A DNA stretch of 64,000 nucleotides from JACPKO01 sp964406775 (GCA_964406775.1 CAYOSW010000003.1:8723-72722), one strand, 5' to 3'. Shown: positions 1 to 7,713, counted from the stretch's first letter. The notes: generated by a model from the letters alone, not told the origin. Numbers and translations: made by a program.

Positions 1-2
1 AG

Positions 3-635
3 GGTAAATTCATAGTTATAGAGGGTCAAGGGTTTACCGGAAAAACTACTCAGGCCAACTTTTTAGTTAAAAAGCTTCAGGAAAACGGAATTGAATCTCT
101 TTCATTGAGGCATCCGGGCGGAACCGAACACGCCGAAAAATTCAGACAACAACTCCTCGAGAAAAAGGAAGCTGGGGTTTTAACTCCGGATGAAGAACTT
201 GAGCTTTTGCTTAAGGCTTTGAAATCGTTAGTTGATGAGCTAATAATTCCCTCGCTTGAAAAGGGCGTTTGGGTTGTTCTGACGAGATTTATTGCCTCGG
301 CTATCGTATATCAGGGATATCAGGAAGGGCTGGATAAAGATTTTATTGCCGAGCAGGGCCGGAAAGCTTCGCAGAATCTGCATCCTGATTTATCAATTCT
401 AATCGATCTCCCCGAGGAGGAAATTTTAATGAGACAGTCGAAGGCTGACGATAATGAAATCCACGCCTATAATAATTCCGACAGGGAAATTCTGAAAACC
501 CGACGGGAAGGGTATCTTAAGGTTTTTGAAAATATTGAGGATTCTGTAGTGATCGATGGAAGTAAAGCCAAAGAAGAAATAGCACGAGAAATTTTTAAAA
601 TGGTGTCCGCTAAATTAATCTTGCCCCTTGATTAA
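3..635 (+). CDS. tmk: Thymidylate kinase (dTMP kinase), 5' end cut by window edge
   Basis: Phosphorylates dTMP to dTDP with ATP, the step that follows ThyA in dTTP synthesis. The frame is open from base 3, and the first visible codons already read into the beta strand and P-loop (GQGFTGKTTQ, bases 24-53), so probably only two or three residues are missing. HPGGTEHAEKFR is the usual substrate loop after the P-loop, and VVLTRFIASAIVYQGY is the DR(Y/F)/YQG region. Oddly, the normally conserved Asp of that DR motif is Thr here (TRF), and the LID region lacks an obvious DRxE motif, so this is a divergent family member. It is followed by two dCTP deaminase-family genes and thyA, a coherent thymidylate cluster. 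The function call is firm, but the substrate (dTMP versus another NMP) is less certain because of the motif changes. Confidence 0.85.
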   Translation, partial: GKFIVIEGQGFTGKTTQANFLVKKLQENGIESLSLRHPGGTEHAEKFRQQLLEKKEAGVLTPDEELELLLKALKSLVDELIIPSLEKGVWVVLTRFIASAIVYQGYQEGLDKDFIAEQGRKASQNLHPDLSILIDLPEEEILMRQSKADDNEIHAYNNSDREILKTRREGYLKVFENIEDSVVIDGSKAKEEIAREIFKMVSAKLILPLD

Positions 636-669
636 AGTATTTTTTTTAGATAAGTTAGTAAAGTAAAAA

Positions 670-1290
670 ATGCCGACAAAACACGATTCCCTTAACATTA
701 TAGGTACACTCCCGGACTGGTCGATTAAGGAACATATCGAACAACAAGTCATCAAGATTGATCCGCTTCCCGAAAATTGGGAAGACCTCGTTGATGAGGT
801 CACCATCGACTTTCATTTAGGCAAACATCTTAAAGTCTTTAAGAAACAGGGTTGGGAAACGATCGATACTATGCATACGACTAAAGAGGAGATGGAGTCG
901 ATGATGGAGTATGTCGAGCTGAAACCCGGTCAGCCCTTTATTCTGACTGATGATAAATTTGTTATCGCAACTACAAGAGAGCGTTTAACCCTTCCTGACG
1001 ATATAATCGGACATCTTCACGGCAAATCCTCCTTAGCCAGAATCGGTGTTGTTGTTCATTCAACAGCCGCCAGATTCGATCCGGGCTGGGACGGATGTCC
1101 GGTTTTGGAATTTGGAACGTTTCTTAAGGGTAAGCAAATCATTATTTATGAAGGATCACCGATTTGCGCATTTTCTTTTGAGAAATTAGCCGCACCTGTT
1201 TCGCGCTCCTATGATAATAATCCTAATAACAGGTATGGAGGTTCTGATAGACCGGAAGTATCCAACATCCGCGGGAAGAAAAAGAAATAA
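670..1290 (+). CDS. dcd: dCTP deaminase-family protein
   Basis: Member of the trimeric dCTP deaminase/dUTPase superfamily, which deaminates dCTP to dUTP (some members also hydrolyse it to dUMP) to feed thymidylate synthesis. The signature GKSSLARIGVVVHSTAARFD followed by PGWDG near residues 117-142 matches the Dcd motif (GRSSLAR...H.TA...DPGW.G) very well, and VLEFGTF follows as expected. At 206 residues it is near the usual Dcd length, with a lysine-rich tail. A weak promoter (TTGATT at 628-633, 17 bases, TAAGTT at 651-656) lies upstream. The next gene, eight bases downstream, encodes a second, divergent member of the same superfamily, so the pair may split deaminase and dUTPase roles. That split is inference. 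Confidence 0.88.
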   Translation: MPTKHDSLNIIGTLPDWSIKEHIEQQVIKIDPLPENWEDLVDEVTIDFHLGKHLKVFKKQGWETIDTMHTTKEEMESMMEYVELKPGQPFILTDDKFVIATTRERLTLPDDIIGHLHGKSSLARIGVVVHSTAARFDPGWDGCPVLEFGTFLKGKQIIIYEGSPICAFSFEKLAAPVSRSYDNNPNNRYGGSDRPEVSNIRGKKKK

Positions 1291-1298
1291 TTAGTCCT

Positions 1299-1865
1299 AT
1301 GGGAGTCTTAGGCATCCACAAAGTTCTGGAATTAATCAAGGAAGAAAAGCTTATTGAAAACTTAGGAGCACGCGATTTAAGCAATCCTGAGGGTGTCGGG
1401 TTGGATTTGAGAATGGGCGAAGCTCATAAAATTGTTGAAGGCGGAGCTTTTATTGAGGCTGACGGGACAGCGGGACTGGGAAAACGTAAAGGCGTCAAAA
1501 CCGAAATGATCGGGAAGTTCCACGAAGGAAGTGAAACCCAGACGGAAGTTGAGGTAAAGCCGGGTGAATATTTGCTGGTTTCGACAATTGAGCAAATAAA
1601 TACGCCTAAAAATTTAATGCCTATGGTTTACCCGAGATCTTCATTATTCAGAGCAGGTTTGCTTTTACTCGTCACAAAGACTGACCCGGGATACCGCGGA
1701 ACTCTGACGATGGGTATCAGAAATTTATCGGAATTTCCGGTTAAGCTCCAGATGGGTGCCAGAATTTGCAACGTTGTTTTTTATCAGATTGAGGGCGAGG
1801 GCGTAGAGTACAGAGGTCAGCACCAGGGAGGCAGGATCAGCTTCGGAGAGGAGCAACAGGTATGA
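1299..1865 (+). CDS. Second dCTP deaminase/dUTPase-superfamily protein
   Basis: A 188-residue protein of the same fold as its upstream neighbour but clearly divergent. The region PRSSLFRAGLLLLVTKTDPG and the following YRGTLTMGIRNLS align with the trimer active-site motif (RSS...G....DPGYRG) of dCTP deaminases and dUTPases. The N-terminus (GLDLRMG) carries the usual strand before the nucleotide pocket. The Ala/His-containing loop of true Dcd is replaced by LLVTKTDPG, so dUTPase, bifunctional dCTP deaminase/diphosphatase, or another dNTP activity are all possible. Its end overlaps the thyA start by four bases (ATGA), so the two are translationally coupled. This suggests it supplies dUMP for thymidylate synthase. 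Confidence 0.75.
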   Translation: MGVLGIHKVLELIKEEKLIENLGARDLSNPEGVGLDLRMGEAHKIVEGGAFIEADGTAGLGKRKGVKTEMIGKFHEGSETQTEVEVKPGEYLLVSTIEQINTPKNLMPMVYPRSSLFRAGLLLLVTKTDPGYRGTLTMGIRNLSEFPVKLQMGARICNVVFYQIEGEGVEYRGQHQGGRISFGEEQQV

Positions 1866-2815
1866 AAGATCATCCCGAATATCAATATCTGAATCTTTTA
1901 AAGGAAGTTTTAAGCGACGGGGTTTGGAATATCGACCGCGGGACCGGGGTAAGGTCGCTTTCCGTTTTTGGGCGTCAGACAAGATACGATCTCTCAAAAG
2001 GCTTTCCGCTACTCACAACTAAGAAAGTGTATTGGAAGGGCGTGATTCACGAACTTTTCTGGTTTATGTCGGGGGACACGAACATCAAGTATTTAGTTGA
2101 TAATAACGTTCATATTTGGGATGACTACCCTTATAAAATCTACTTAAACAAAACTAAAGATGGTAAAGCTAAGCAGTTCAGCAAAGAAGAATTCATTCAG
2201 AAAATTGCCGAAGATCCGAAGTTTGCCAAAAAATGGGGTGAACTGCCTAAAATTTACGGTGAAATGTGGAGAAGCTGGCCAACAAGATACGGAAAAGGTA
2301 TTGATCAGCTTAATTGGGTTGTTTCAGAACTCCGAGAAGACCCTTATGCACGGAACGCGATCGTGACCTCCTGGAATCCCGAATATTTATACACGATGGC
2401 TAGGCTCGAGGACGCTTCGCGGTTCCCGATTTGCCACAATATGTATCAGGTTTCGATAAAAGACGGGAAACTTTATCTTCAGCTTTACCAGAGATCTGCA
2501 GATCTGTTTTTAGGCGTGCCTTTTAATATCGCAAGCTATGCTCTTTTGACAATAATTTTAGCGAAAATTTTAAAAGTTCAGCCCGGTGAGTTTGTGCACA
2601 CGTTCGGGGATGCGCATATTTACGAGAATCATATCGATCAGGTTAAAGAACAGCTAAAAAGAAGACCTAAAGCTTTCCCCGAAGTTAAAATTGACGCATC
2701 AGTTAAAGAAATAGATGATTTTATGGCTGATAAAGTGGAGTTGTTAAATTACGATCCCCACCCCGGGCTTAAGGGCGAACTGACTGTCGCGGGGGGATTA
2801 TTTGAAAAATCATAA
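1862..2815 (+). CDS. thyA: Thymidylate synthase (ThyA type)
   Basis: Methylates dUMP to dTMP with 5,10-methylene-tetrahydrofolate, releasing dihydrofolate. Landmarks are the phosphate-binding RQTRYDLSKGFPLLTTKK near residues 38-55, the catalytic Cys191 in FPICHNMYQ, and the C-terminal domain with QRSADLFLGVPFNIASYALL and HTFGDAHIYENH. At 317 residues it has the mid-protein insertion seen in longer ThyA forms (about residues 95-145). The start ATG overlaps the previous stop. Because ThyA, unlike ThyX, generates dihydrofolate, the cell needs a dihydrofolate reductase. The only DHFR-fold gene in the window is the RibD-C-like reductase at 61468. Confidence 0.96.
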   Translation: MKDHPEYQYLNLLKEVLSDGVWNIDRGTGVRSLSVFGRQTRYDLSKGFPLLTTKKVYWKGVIHELFWFMSGDTNIKYLVDNNVHIWDDYPYKIYLNKTKDGKAKQFSKEEFIQKIAEDPKFAKKWGELPKIYGEMWRSWPTRYGKGIDQLNWVVSELREDPYARNAIVTSWNPEYLYTMARLEDASRFPICHNMYQVSIKDGKLYLQLYQRSADLFLGVPFNIASYALLTIILAKILKVQPGEFVHTFGDAHIYENHIDQVKEQLKRRPKAFPEVKIDASVKEIDDFMADKVELLNYDPHPGLKGELTVAGGLFEKS

Positions 2816-2822
2816 AAATTCC

Positions 2823-2850
2823 TTGATTTAATCTTAACTACGACTAAATT
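2823..2850 (+). promoter_or_regulatory. Candidate promoter for the 56-codon ORF
   Basis: TTGATT (2823-2828), 16 bases, TAAATT (2845-2850). The -10 box ends eight bases before the ATG at 2859, which matches the near-leaderless layout seen at many other genes here. Confidence 0.45.
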
Positions 2851-2858
2851 ACCGTAAT

Positions 2859-3029
2859 ATGGCTTTAGTTGAATCCCTAATGACTGTTGCGTCGATACAA
2901 GTTGCAAGTATGGCAGATAAAACTCCTCGGTTTGTTCCGGTTCTGGCTGTTGAGGCTATCCCGGCACCGGCCTTGCAATACGGCATACTGGGTTCAGCTG
3001 ACGGCCATACAAGTAAGGTTGCTCCCTAG
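2859..3029 (+). CDS. Small hypothetical protein (56 aa)
   Basis: A short open frame (MALVESLMTVASIQVASMAD...) in the roughly 400-base gap between thyA and rpsB. No family is recognised. It is mildly hydrophobic and lacks a clear membrane segment or charged tail. Support comes only from position: a promoter-like TTGATT-16-TAAATT lies eight bases upstream of the ATG, as for other leaderless genes in this genome. The frame in +1 relative to it is also open for 63 codons but is arginine/tryptophan-rich and looks like a shadow. It could equally be a chance ORF within the rpsB leader region. Confidence 0.35.
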   Translation: MALVESLMTVASIQVASMADKTPRFVPVLAVEAIPAPALQYGILGSADGHTSKVAP

Positions 3030-3075
3030 AGAGTCAATCCGAGCGATGGTCATCATATGTCCAGACACGGTAACG

Positions 3076-3199
3076 TAAGAACCGCTGCGCCCAGCAGAGC
3101 TTACCGCCGCTGGTAGTCTTGTTTTTAATTTCTGTTTTTGTTAAACTACCGCAAACACACATTCAGTACCTTATGTTTTCCTGAGATTCTTGGGTACTG
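3076..3199 (+). promoter_or_regulatory. rpsB upstream leader with inverted repeats
   Basis: The stretch before rpsB holds small GC-rich stems around 3085-3115 (GCTG-CGCC-CAGC and TACC-GCCGCT-GGTA) followed by a T-rich tract, then a perfect 7-bp inverted repeat CAGTACC (3164-3170) / GGTACTG (3193-3199), ending about 20 bases before the rpsB start. A weak AAGGA ribosome site lies at about 3209-3213. The rpsB mRNA leader is a known site of ribosomal-protein autoregulation in many bacteria. Whether this is such an element is inference. Confidence 0.35.
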
Positions 3200-3221
3200 G
3201 AGAAGTTGAAGGAAAACTAAT

Positions 3222-4103
3222 ATGGCAATTCAAACACCGGATATGCAGGAATTATTAGGAGCGGGTGTCCACTTCGGACACAAGGTTTCGCGTGGTCATC
3301 CGAGAATGAAGAAATATATCTTCGGTGCCCGCGACGGAGTCCACATTCTTGATTTAGCACAATCGGAAGCCCAGCTTAAAGAAGCAGCTCAGGCAGCTTA
3401 TGATCTCGGTAAATCAGGCGCAGTTATGCTTTTGGTCGGGACTAAAAAACAAGCACAGGAAGTAATTGAGGAATTAGGAAAAGAAGCGGATACTCCTTAT
3501 TTAAATCAAACCTGGTCCGGGGGAATTTTTACTAACTTTGACGAAATCCGCAAGAACTGGAAAAAACTTTCAGACTTAAAAGCAGAACAGGAAAAAGGCA
3601 CTTTAAGCCGCTACACAAAACGCGAGCAAATGTTAATTTCCAAAAAACTTTCCAAATTCGTAAGGGAAATGGGGGGAGCTTTAAGTATGGAGAAACTGCC
3701 GGATGTTTTATTCGTAGTTGATGCAGTTTCGGATAATATTGCCGTAAGAGAAGCTAATAAAATGGGAATTAAAGTCATAGGGCTTTGCGATACTAACGCC
3801 GATCCAACTTGGTTTGACTGGCCGGTTGCAAGCAATGACGACGGTATTAAAGCAATAAAGATTGTATGCGAAACAATAATCCGGGCTTATGCAAAAGGAA
3901 AAAAAGATGCGGGAATTAAAGTCGGCGAAGCAAAAGCTGAAACAGTAAAATCCACGGAAGAAAAGCCGGCTAAAAAGAAAGCTGCGGAGAAAACTGAGGA
4001 AAAGGAAGAAGCTCTAGACGCTCCCTTAGCTGAAGAAGCTGCCGCAATTGAGGAAGAGGTAGAGAAAGAAGTAGTTCAGGAAAATTCGAGAAAGGTAGAG
4101 TAA
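3222..4103 (+). CDS. rpsB: 30S ribosomal protein S2
   Basis: Core 30S subunit protein needed for S1-region assembly. The opening AIQTPDMQELLGAGVHFGHK and the later GGIFTNFDEIRKN, KLPDVLFVVDA and GLCDTNADPTWFDWPVASND are textbook S2 signatures. It is 293 residues, longer than the usual 230-260, because of a highly charged Lys/Glu/Ala-rich tail from about residue 230 onward that looks disordered. In most bacteria rpsB is directly followed by tsf, but here an 83-codon orphan gene intervenes. The start ATG is the first in frame and matches the family N-terminus. Confidence 0.97.
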   Translation: MAIQTPDMQELLGAGVHFGHKVSRGHPRMKKYIFGARDGVHILDLAQSEAQLKEAAQAAYDLGKSGAVMLLVGTKKQAQEVIEELGKEADTPYLNQTWSGGIFTNFDEIRKNWKKLSDLKAEQEKGTLSRYTKREQMLISKKLSKFVREMGGALSMEKLPDVLFVVDAVSDNIAVREANKMGIKVIGLCDTNADPTWFDWPVASNDDGIKAIKIVCETIIRAYAKGKKDAGIKVGEAKAETVKSTEEKPAKKKAAEKTEEKEEALDAPLAEEAAAIEEEVEKEVVQENSRKVE

Positions 4104-4110
4104 TAACCTG

Positions 4111-4362
4111 ATGGATAGGAGGGTCAATTACGCTGCATTTCAAGGTAATGAAGGTTTAGAATGGTCAGGTTGGGTAAGATGGGAGGATATTCCCAGTTCT
4201 GCGGTTGCGAAAGGTTTTGTAACTTATAGGAAGACTTGGTTATTTAGTAATTGGAGAGTAAATGGTTTAGCAGGTATTGAGGTAGCAGAGAGATTGAAAC
4301 TAAATCCTCTGGTTCTTCAGGCAGTAGCTGATGAAAAATTCAGGCCAGCAAAATGGAGCTAA
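4111..4362 (+). CDS. Hypothetical protein (83 aa) inserted between rpsB and tsf
   Basis: No family recognised. The frame begins seven bases after the rpsB stop and ends three bases before the tsf start, so it sits inside what is normally one of the most conserved two-gene operons in bacteria. The protein is rich in Trp and Arg (MDRRVNYAAFQGNEGLEWSG, then WVRWEDIP and WLFSNWRVNG) and ends FRPAKWS. It has no signal peptide or membrane segment. Codon use leans on GGT, GTA and TTA more than rpsB or tsf. The last codons supply the GGAG (4354-4357) that can serve as ribosome site for tsf, so translation may be coupled. Gap-free packing on both sides supports a real gene, but the function is unknown. 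Confidence 0.6.
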   Translation: MDRRVNYAAFQGNEGLEWSGWVRWEDIPSSAVAKGFVTYRKTWLFSNWRVNGLAGIEVAERLKLNPLVLQAVADEKFRPAKWS

Positions 4363-4365
4363 TAA

Positions 4366-4821
4366 ATGGCAGTTAATGTAAATTTAGTTAAACAATTAAG
4401 AGAAGAAACCGGCGCAGGTATCGCGGACTGCCGGGTAGCTTTGGAAGAGTCAAAAGGAGACTTGGTAAAAGCCAAAGAATTTTTGCACAAAAAAGGTCTG
4501 GACAAAGCGGGCGAAAAATCCGACAGGGAAGTTTCGGCAGGTGTTGTCGAGACTTATTCTCACGCAGGCAGAGTCGGAGTTCTTGTTGAAGTTTTATGCG
4601 AAACTGATTTTGTTGCAAAAACCGAAGATTTTAAAACTTTAGCCCACGAAATCGCACTTCAGATTGCTTCTATGAATCCTGAAACGACTGAAGATTTAAT
4701 TGAACAGGACTATATCCGCGATCCCGCACAAAAAATCGGTGATTTAGTTAAAGCTACGATCGCCAAACTTGGAGAGAATATAAAGATAGGAAGATTTGCT
4801 AGAATTAGTTTAGGTAAGTAA
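4366..4821 (+). CDS. tsf: Elongation factor Ts (short form)
   Basis: Guanine-nucleotide exchange factor for EF-Tu. The N-terminal UBA-like segment LVKQLREETGAGIADCRVAL and the core motif VLCETDFVAKTEDF, with HEIALQIASMNPE, are unmistakable. At 151 residues it is much shorter than the 200-300-residue forms and appears to keep the N-terminal module plus one minimal core subdomain, ending with the NIKIGRFARI segment. Short EF-Ts is known from other reduced bacteria. It is immediately followed by the 27-bp tandem repeat and frr. pyrH, which usually lies between tsf and frr, is absent from this position. Confidence 0.95.
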   Translation: MAVNVNLVKQLREETGAGIADCRVALEESKGDLVKAKEFLHKKGLDKAGEKSDREVSAGVVETYSHAGRVGVLVEVLCETDFVAKTEDFKTLAHEIALQIASMNPETTEDLIEQDYIRDPAQKIGDLVKATIAKLGENIKIGRFARISLGK

Positions 4822-4890
4822 GCGAAGCTAGCGAGATAAACCTCTAAAGCGAAGCTTGCGAGATAAACCTCTAAAGCGAAGCTTGCGACT
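4819..4890 (+). repeat. 27-bp tandem repeat (about 2.6 copies), hairpin-forming
   Basis: Units at 4819-4845, 4846-4872 and a partial copy from 4873. The core is AAGCGAAGCTTGCG followed by AGATAAACCTCT. Unit 1 differs by single bases. Each unit can fold, since CTT/AAG and GAG/CTC pair around a short loop. The array starts at the tsf stop and ends just before frr. Its core CTTGCGAG-N5-CCTCTAAAG recurs exactly in the terminator at 27405-27439. Too short and too tandem for CRISPR. Confidence 0.85.
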
Positions 4891-4903
4891 TCGATAAATA
4901 AAA

Positions 4904-5458
4904 ATGGATCCAGAACTCGTTCAGTTTGCTCAAAAAGTCCAAGACTCCCTTGACCACCTTAAAAAAGAATTGTCAGCGGTACGTGCGGGGAGGGCTAATC
5001 CTTCACTTCTTGAAGACATCCCGATCAATGCATACGGTGCGCAAATGAAATTAATGGAAGTCGGCACAATCGCTTCACCTCAGCCGTCACTTTTAACTGT
5101 TCAGGTTTGGGATGCAGGGTTGACCAGGGATGTGGAGAAAGCAATTATGACCGCAAATTTAGGTTTAAATCCGTCTACGGAAGGTCAAACAGTCAGAGTA
5201 CCGATTCCTCCGTTAACCGAGGAAAGACGTCAGGAATTTGTTAAAGTAGCCCACATTAAAGGGGAGGAAGCTAAAATATCCATAAGACAGCACCGTCAGG
5301 ATCAGAAAGATGAATGGGTCCGGTTAAAAACGGAGGGAGAAATAGGCGAAGACGAGCTTTACAGGCGCGAAAAATTAATGCAGGAAATTGTCGATAAGGC
5401 GAATGCCGAGACTGAAAATCTGGTAAAAAACAAAGAAGCAGATCTTATGCAGATTTAA
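4904..5458 (+). CDS. frr: Ribosome recycling factor
   Basis: Splits post-termination ribosomes together with EF-G. At 184 residues it has the standard length. Signatures are KKELSAVRAGRANPSLLEDI near residues 21-40, NLGLNPSTEGQTVRVPIPPL, TEERRQEFVKVAH and the long C-terminal helix ending in an acidic tail. It lies directly after the tandem repeat and forms the end of the rpsB-orf-tsf-frr translation block. There is no obvious Shine-Dalgarno before the ATG at 4904 (upstream bases are A-rich). Confidence 0.97.
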   Translation: MDPELVQFAQKVQDSLDHLKKELSAVRAGRANPSLLEDIPINAYGAQMKLMEVGTIASPQPSLLTVQVWDAGLTRDVEKAIMTANLGLNPSTEGQTVRVPIPPLTEERRQEFVKVAHIKGEEAKISIRQHRQDQKDEWVRLKTEGEIGEDELYRREKLMQEIVDKANAETENLVKNKEADLMQI

Positions 5459-5581
5459 TCTGTATTCGCTGGATTTATTCAAGTAAATAATTTAAAATCT
5501 TAGTCCGTATTCAAAAGAGCTTAGCTCTATTGAAACAAAGGGTTTAATAGTTGCGAAGTTCCGGAAATCATTTTCAATAAA

Positions 5582-6709
5582 ATGTTTATAATCGCTTTCA
5601 TTGCTACCATCCTGGTCCTGGTTATCATTCACGAATTAGGCCATTACTTTGCCGCAAAAAAATTCAACATTAAAGTTTTAGAATTCGGATTCGGAATTCC
5701 GCCCCGGGCCTGGGGTAAAAAAATAGGCGAAACAATCTGGAGCATAAATTGGCTGCCTTTCGGAGGATTTGTCAGGCTGCTAGGTGAGGATGAAGTGGAT
5801 AAAGATGTCTTGGATAATAAAAGGTCTTTTGCGGCTCAGCCTGTCTGGAAAAGAATCTCCGTAGTTGTTGCAGGAGTCTTAATGAATCTGCTCTTAGCCT
5901 GGCTGTTATTTTATATCGTACTCGGCGCACAAGGGTTCAAAACTAAGCTCCCGCTTTTATCAGACTATAAATTCGCTGGGGTAAATCAGTATGTTGAAAC
6001 ATCGATAATAGTCGGAAATATTGCTCCGGATTCACCTGCTCAAAAGGCAGGATTAAAAGACGGGGATAAGATTCTGGCTTTAAACGGTAAGAAAGTAAAA
6101 GAAAGCAGTAAATTTGTTGAAGATATAAAAGCATCCGCAGGTAAGCCTGTTTTACTCTCTATTTCAGATTTGCAGGATCAGAATATACGGGAAGTGACGA
6201 TTACTCCGAGGGAAAATCCCCCGGCCGGTCAGGGAGCGCTCGGTGTTTCTCTTGCGGGAATGGATACGGTAAATGTAAGTTTTGATACCCCGGTTCAGAA
6301 ATTGTTCGCCGGACCGATCTACAGCTATAACTTAATCGGTTATTCAGGCAAAATCTTAGGCGACACGATCGGATACTCGATAAAAGAGCGTAATATTGAA
6401 CCAGTTTCCCAGGCTGTTGCGGGACCTGTCGGAATTACCGCCGTTGTAAAACAAATTTTGGACGTCAGAAATCCTCTTATTCCATACCTGGATTTCATCG
6501 CAGCTTTATCCCTGAATCTTGCGGTTGTGAATGTTCTGCCTTTTCCGGGGCTGGACGGAGGGAGATTGCTATTCCTGATTATTGAAGCTATAACCCGTAA
6601 AAAGACCCACGCGGTGATCGAAAAGTATGTTCACACCTTCGGATTATTGGTTCTTTTAAGTCTGATTGTTTTAATTACGATATCCGATATCCGCAAACTC
6701 ATTTTCTAA
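5582..6709 (+). CDS. rseP: Site-2 intramembrane zinc metalloprotease (M50, RseP-like)
   Basis: Membrane protease that cleaves substrates within the bilayer (regulated intramembrane proteolysis). The zinc motif HELGH spans residues 17-21 in the first transmembrane helix. A PDZ domain occupies roughly residues 135-225 (IAPDSPAQKAGLKDGDKI), and the third zinc ligand lies in the LPFPGLDGGRL motif near residue 320. At 375 residues it has the normal family length. The upstream gap (5459-5581) holds a small GAGCT/AGCTC palindrome and no strong terminator. In many genomes rseP follows frr-uppS-cdsA-dxr. Here only frr and rseP remain adjacent, and no anti-sigma substrate is evident nearby. Confidence 0.93.
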   Translation: MFIIAFIATILVLVIIHELGHYFAAKKFNIKVLEFGFGIPPRAWGKKIGETIWSINWLPFGGFVRLLGEDEVDKDVLDNKRSFAAQPVWKRISVVVAGVLMNLLLAWLLFYIVLGAQGFKTKLPLLSDYKFAGVNQYVETSIIVGNIAPDSPAQKAGLKDGDKILALNGKKVKESSKFVEDIKASAGKPVLLSISDLQDQNIREVTITPRENPPAGQGALGVSLAGMDTVNVSFDTPVQKLFAGPIYSYNLIGYSGKILGDTIGYSIKERNIEPVSQAVAGPVGITAVVKQILDVRNPLIPYLDFIAALSLNLAVVNVLPFPGLDGGRLLFLIIEAITRKKTHAVIEKYVHTFGLLVLLSLIVLITISDIRKLIF

Positions 6710-6747
6710 ATTGAAAACTGTAAAAATTTGTTTCATACTTAGTTAGC

Positions 6748-7713
6748 GTGTTTAAAATAATCCAAACTCTTGCCCTGGTGATTATGATTGTGCTGTTTCC
6801 GCCGGCAGCGCTAATTACCATCTCTCAAAATGCAGTTCCCGGAGAGATGACCTACCCTCTAAAACTTAAATTGGAAGATGCAGTTTTGTTTGTTGCCTCA
6901 TTCACGCCTGTTACCAAGGCTTGGTTTGCCCTTGCGCAGACTAACAGGCGGTATGCCGAGGCTTCGGCGCTTCTGGATAAAGGTGTAAACGCGACGGAAT
7001 CATTACAACAGTTGGTCGCTCAGGCAGATATAACGGCTGGGGATATTCAGAGGGTGCAGAATACTTCTGAAAAAGGGAAAATAATAAGCGATCTTACCAG
7101 ACAAATTACAACTTATAATGAAAATCTCTCCCAAACCCAAAACCGGATAGATAATCAGCTTATTGCCCAGGGCGTTTCTCAACCGACTCCTCAGCCTACG
7201 CAGGCAGCGACCTCGAAGCCGGGTTCAACTGCGTCCCCAACGCAAACTCCTCAGCCTTCAGCGAAGTCCGGAGACACAGAGACAGGGGAGACACCGGCTC
7301 CAAGCCAAACAGCCAGACCGACTCCCCGTCCCACACCCAGTGCTCAGGATCAGGAGCTGCTGGAACAGCAAAGAGCCTTAGAGGAGGCAAGGAGGAGACT
7401 CGAGGAGTTAAAGAAGAAGCTGGAAGAGGAGCAAAGACGGCTCCAGGAACAAGCAAAATCACAACAAAAATCGCCCTCACCTACTCCGAAAACAAGTCCC
7501 AGCCCGACGCCCAGACCGAGTCCGTCCAGAACGCCTACTCCCACGCCAACCCCGACACCCAAGCCGAGTACGGCAGGTACGCAGGATTTTGTTCCTGCAG
7601 CAGCGGCATCTTCGTCGGTGAGCCCTACGCCCACACTAAGTCCCACACCCAGCCCTTCCGTTAAAAATTACAAACAAAGTAATAAAAACACCTCTAAAGA
7701 CGATGATGATTAA
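6748..7713 (+). CDS. Secreted/membrane-anchored Pro/Thr-rich protein, DUF5667-like
   Basis: GTG start. Residues 4-26 form a hydrophobic signal or anchor. Residues 30-75 (VPGEMTYPLKLKLEDAVLF, then RRYAEASALLDKG) resemble the DUF5667-type domain found in many Microgenomates surface proteins. From about residue 145 the chain becomes Pro/Thr/Ser/Gln-rich, is interrupted by a charged coiled coil (about 202-236, RALEEARRRLEELKKKLEEE), and then continues as a (Thr-Pro)n spacer to an acidic end (DDDD). This architecture suggests a helical head held off the membrane by an extended, possibly glycosylated stalk. A weak promoter with TACTTA precedes the GTG. The biological role is unknown. Long antisense frames over the PT region are compositional shadows. 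Confidence 0.75.
   Translation: MFKIIQTLALVIMIVLFPPAALITISQNAVPGEMTYPLKLKLEDAVLFVASFTPVTKAWFALAQTNRRYAEASALLDKGVNATESLQQLVAQADITAGDIQRVQNTSEKGKIISDLTRQITTYNENLSQTQNRIDNQLIAQGVSQPTPQPTQAATSKPGSTASPTQTPQPSAKSGDTETGETPAPSQTARPTPRPTPSAQDQELLEQQRALEEARRRLEELKKKLEEEQRRLQEQAKSQQKSPSPTPKTSPSPTPRPSPSRTPTPTPTPTPKPSTAGTQDFVPAAAASSSVSPTPTLSPTPSPSVKNYKQSNKNTSKDDDD

Noticed and set aside
2887..3078. 63-codon frame between thyA and rpsB
   Set aside because: Overlaps a better-positioned small ORF in another frame. Composition (Arg/Trp/Leu) is that of a shifted frame and no promoter is placed for it.
4819..4890. Tandem repeats considered as a CRISPR array
   Set aside because: Units are directly adjacent without unique spacers, only about 2.6 copies, and no cas genes are nearby.
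7163..7646. Long frames, both strands, over the Pro/Thr-rich region
   Set aside because: They arise from repetitive PT codons and have no independent start signals or plausible composition.
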